DNA of 34,339 nt. Source: Lachnospiraceae bacterium. Lineage in GTDB: Bacteria > Bacillota > Clostridia > Lachnospirales > Lachnospiraceae. The stretch spans positions 1 through 34,339 of the forward strand of contig JAQXNR010000105.1 in NCBI GenBank assembly GCA_029098105.1. The letters run 5' to 3'. How positions within the stretch are numbered: the first letter of the stretch is position 1; every line of letters starts with the position of its first letter. This document shows positions 33,301 to 34,339 of this stretch, one piece after another. Below the pieces are notes generated by a model, which saw only the letters and a list, made by a program, of their open reading frames with translations, did not search any database and was not told the DNA's origin. A program made the position numbers and the translations under genes.

Positions 33301-34339
33301 TCACTCCACCGTAACTTTGGTAGAAAAGACCGGGGTGGAATATGGTATTTCTTCTGACGGAGAAGAGTATACATGGCAGAGTAGCAATACCTTTACAGGT
33401 TTGTCTGCCTATACCAGTTACTTTTTTGCACAACGATACTCCGAGGATAATATTTATGCAGCAAGTGGAGCAGGAGAATCAATAAAGGTAGCAACTTATT
33501 ATGCTGACAGCGATTGTTATAAGGTAGATATTTCCAAAGTTTCTGATGACGCTTATGTGGAGGCACATAATGGAAAAATCAGTTATGATGCTGATACAAA
33601 GACATTGACTTTGACGAATGCAGAAGGAACCTATACGATAACGGGAGAGAATTCCAACATTAAGATTCAGACTGCGGGAGGAACGGTCATTCTGGATTCA
33701 GTGAAATGTAACGGAATTGTTTCCAGCGGCGATTTGAAAATAAAACTGTCCGGTGACAATGCGGTTTCCGGTGGCATTGCGGTAACTGGAGATTTACAAC
33801 TGGAGAATCAGAATACAACTGGAACTGCAGGAAGTATAACCGTAACCGGAGGTAGTGCTGGAGCAATTACGGCTAATAACATAACGATTCTAAGTGGAGA
33901 AGTCACTGCTACAGGAACAGGAGAAGCAGCAGCGTTAAATGCAACAGAGACGATTACGCTGACCGGAGGTTCTGTAACTGTAAATGCGGCGGTAACACCT
34001 GTTCAAGCAAATAAAGTGGTGTGGATTGGAACCCAGATACAATCCGATTCCGGTACCGTGTTCAGTGTAAATCCGGTAGATGCAAATGAAAATCCTGTAA
34101 ATCAGTGTAATGTGACTTATAAAGATGGGGATAGCGTAATCGGAACTTCTGCTAAGGTAAATAAAGGAGCAGAGATTACCTTACCGAATCTTCCTGCAAA
34201 GCAGGGGTATAAACCAGATGGCTGGACAGTAGAGGGCAGCGAAGAGATTCTTGCTGTGGGCAGTACCCAGACCGTTTCTACGGATACGGTATATGTAGCA
34301 GTTTATACAGAGATTACAGGAAGTCTGCAGGTGAGTGTA
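30359..34339 (+). CDS. Secreted multi-domain GH9 cellulase (endo-beta-1,4-glucanase), 5' part
   Basis: The frame from ATG 30359, after AAAGGAGGAG, stays open for 1327 codons to the window end, so the C-terminus is missing. A signal peptide ends near VKA-A (about residue 37). Two CBM2-like modules follow (about 51-180 and 196-300; Trp residues in SDWQLTI and GDWIVAI), then a Gly/Ser linker (about 313-335) and the GH9 catalytic domain (about 343-770). Its motifs are GGFHDAGDHVKFG with Asp402 and Asp405 (predicted base region), PHHRAASRS (His700/701, Arg702) and DDQSDYNCNEVALDYNAGF with Glu745 as predicted acid. After it come Big_2 (about 799-882), an Ig-like module, an FN3-like module (about 970-1045), a repetitive beta-rich region (about 1055-1225) and an InlB-like repeat. 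GH9 enzymes hydrolyse cellulose and related beta-1,4-glucans by inversion. It has its own promoter after the sigG terminator. Confidence 0.92.
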   Translation, partial: MKTRRLRQFPKRCLAIVLAFVFALSGTNVAGWQVKAADDTVTVSSAEDTAKPIHVKLTAEKTIEQGTWGDNSPSEDLTQYAVSVVNGTEAAISDWQLTIACSSLSTYNAGWNGASKSGNNIVVGTYKGTDTNGEVWTNSTIAAGESANGAGFQVAARELTGATYTLTYKNGESSGSVSVDDTATDPAAIGTKSDKVTATLTKSNEDGEYHEYFLKIDNKSSDSIGDWIVAIPMTGVTKVQDWSAWAKVQAYYTSDYLYVAPVGEAVISSGGSFGSTSVGEYKFNYNGSSSPSGAVVYYKTGTSSSGAFQSVISNASGGSSSSGGSSGGSNTSLTDTTTNKNLDIEYNYAKLLQESLYFYDANMCGDEVSEKCGLNWRGDCHTSDKTVTYNGKTVDVSGGFHDAGDHVKFGLPQGYSATVLALSYYEFKEAYDELGQTDHYKTIMDHFCDYFKRCTVYNGDSVEAFCYQVGEGGPDHSYWGAPESQPVSTRGSAFFANASNPATDEVCVAAAALALHGYNFNNTEYIKVAEDLFAFAKTNSKSCATDGAGAFYGSSDWKDDYCSAAAALYVATKKDTYKNELSSYYTSENIKTGWVLTWDNTWAVVSALQEDWPLVNTFAAYGNNVTPQGYKVVDEWGSARYNTTLQFLGLVYDQGKDQFSTESGSFCSWATGQMNYLLGNNDNKRCFVVGYNENSSQYPHHRAASRSSNAGQTREDHYTLLGALVGGPKNNDVYADDQSDYNCNEVALDYNAGFVGAAAGLYLLHKNNSSVPKTLATEEELSEIGVTKYYSATPSEPGKVSSVSLNKKTLSLLKGESDTLSATVTPSTATDKSVTWKSSNESVATVDTTGKVTAVGKGTATITVTTTDGNKTATCTVTVSKKTVTITTPNSLTITAGTKISEIPFDDFTAKYGTSVVDGTFQWTTTDATLTAEDDDKTLNAKFVPTNSTMYDEVTGISVTVSVQRKTYAGVPDAPALSSKTHSTVTLVEKTGVEYGISSDGEEYTWQSSNTFTGLSAYTSYFFAQRYSEDNIYAASGAGESIKVATYYADSDCYKVDISKVSDDAYVEAHNGKISYDADTKTLTLTNAEGTYTITGENSNIKIQTAGGTVILDSVKCNGIVSSGDLKIKLSGDNAVSGGIAVTGDLQLENQNTTGTAGSITVTGGSAGAITANNITILSGEVTATGTGEAAALNATETITLTGGSVTVNAAVTPVQANKVVWIGTQIQSDSGTVFSVNPVDANENPVNQCNVTYKDGDSVIGTSAKVNKGAEITLPNLPAKQGYKPDGWTVEGSEEILAVGSTQTVSTDTVYVAVYTEITGSLQVSV

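Noticed and set aside
1-34339. tRNA, rRNA, CRISPR arrays, insertion sequences or prophage attachment sites.
   Set aside because: All gaps between genes were read; none showed tRNA-like cloverleafs, regular repeat-spacer arrays, transposase genes or terminal repeats.

Overview
This window looks like a chromosomal segment of an anaerobic, spore-forming Firmicute, most likely a member of the Lachnospiraceae (Clostridia). The evidence is low-to-moderate GC, strong AGGAGG-type ribosome binding sites, a division/cell-wall (dcw) cluster running straight into spoIIGA-sigE-sigG, and large secreted multi-domain proteins typical of gut or plant-fibre Clostridia. All genes supported here lie on the + strand. 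No tRNA, rRNA, CRISPR array, IS element or prophage gene was seen.

Layout. (1) Positions 1-13508 hold the 3' part of a giant secreted/surface protein gene with at least 4501 visible codons. It is built from MucBP/InlB-like repeats, a long array of YDG/MBG-type beta modules, Ig-like and FN3-like modules, a Pro-Asp-Thr repeat and a C-terminal Big_2 domain; its start lies upstream of the window. (2) After a terminator come ychF and lgt, closed by another terminator. (3) The dcw cluster follows: mraZ, rsmH, ftsL-like, two tandem class B penicillin-binding proteins, mraY, murD, ftsW/spoVE, divIB/ftsQ and ftsZ. It has clear sigma-A-like promoters before mraZ, mraY and ftsZ, and tandem TGG boxes at 10-bp spacing just downstream of the mraZ promoter that look like MraZ operators. 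Compared with Bacillus subtilis, murE, murG, murB and ftsA are absent from the cluster. (4) After a perfect terminator, spoIIGA (GTG start), sigE (with its pro-sequence) and sigG follow, then another terminator. (5) Positions 30359-34339 hold the 5' part of a secreted GH9 cellulase (1327 codons visible, open at the window end), with a signal peptide, two CBM2-like modules, a Gly/Ser linker, the GH9 catalytic domain, a Big_2 domain, further beta modules, a repetitive beta-rich region and an InlB-like repeat. Its upstream region carries an extended -10 promoter, phased A-tracts and a leader with competing hairpins.

How the genes work together. mraY and murD make cytoplasmic peptidoglycan precursors. 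FtsW/SpoVE and the two class B PBPs polymerise and crosslink septal or spore wall. FtsL, DivIB and FtsZ organise division. MraZ probably autoregulates the cluster and RsmH modifies 16S rRNA. At sporulation, SpoIIGA processes pro-sigma-E in the mother cell and sigma-G runs late forespore transcription. The flanking giant genes concern the cell exterior: polysaccharide degradation for GH9, and adhesion or surface scaffolding, by inference, for the first gene. No wholly new system can be proven. The most notable items are the two modular secreted proteins, the MraZ operator geometry, the tandem PBPs with a KTA variant, and the regulatory architecture before ftsZ, sigG and the GH9 gene. Coordinates come from hand counting; promoters and domain edges are approximate.
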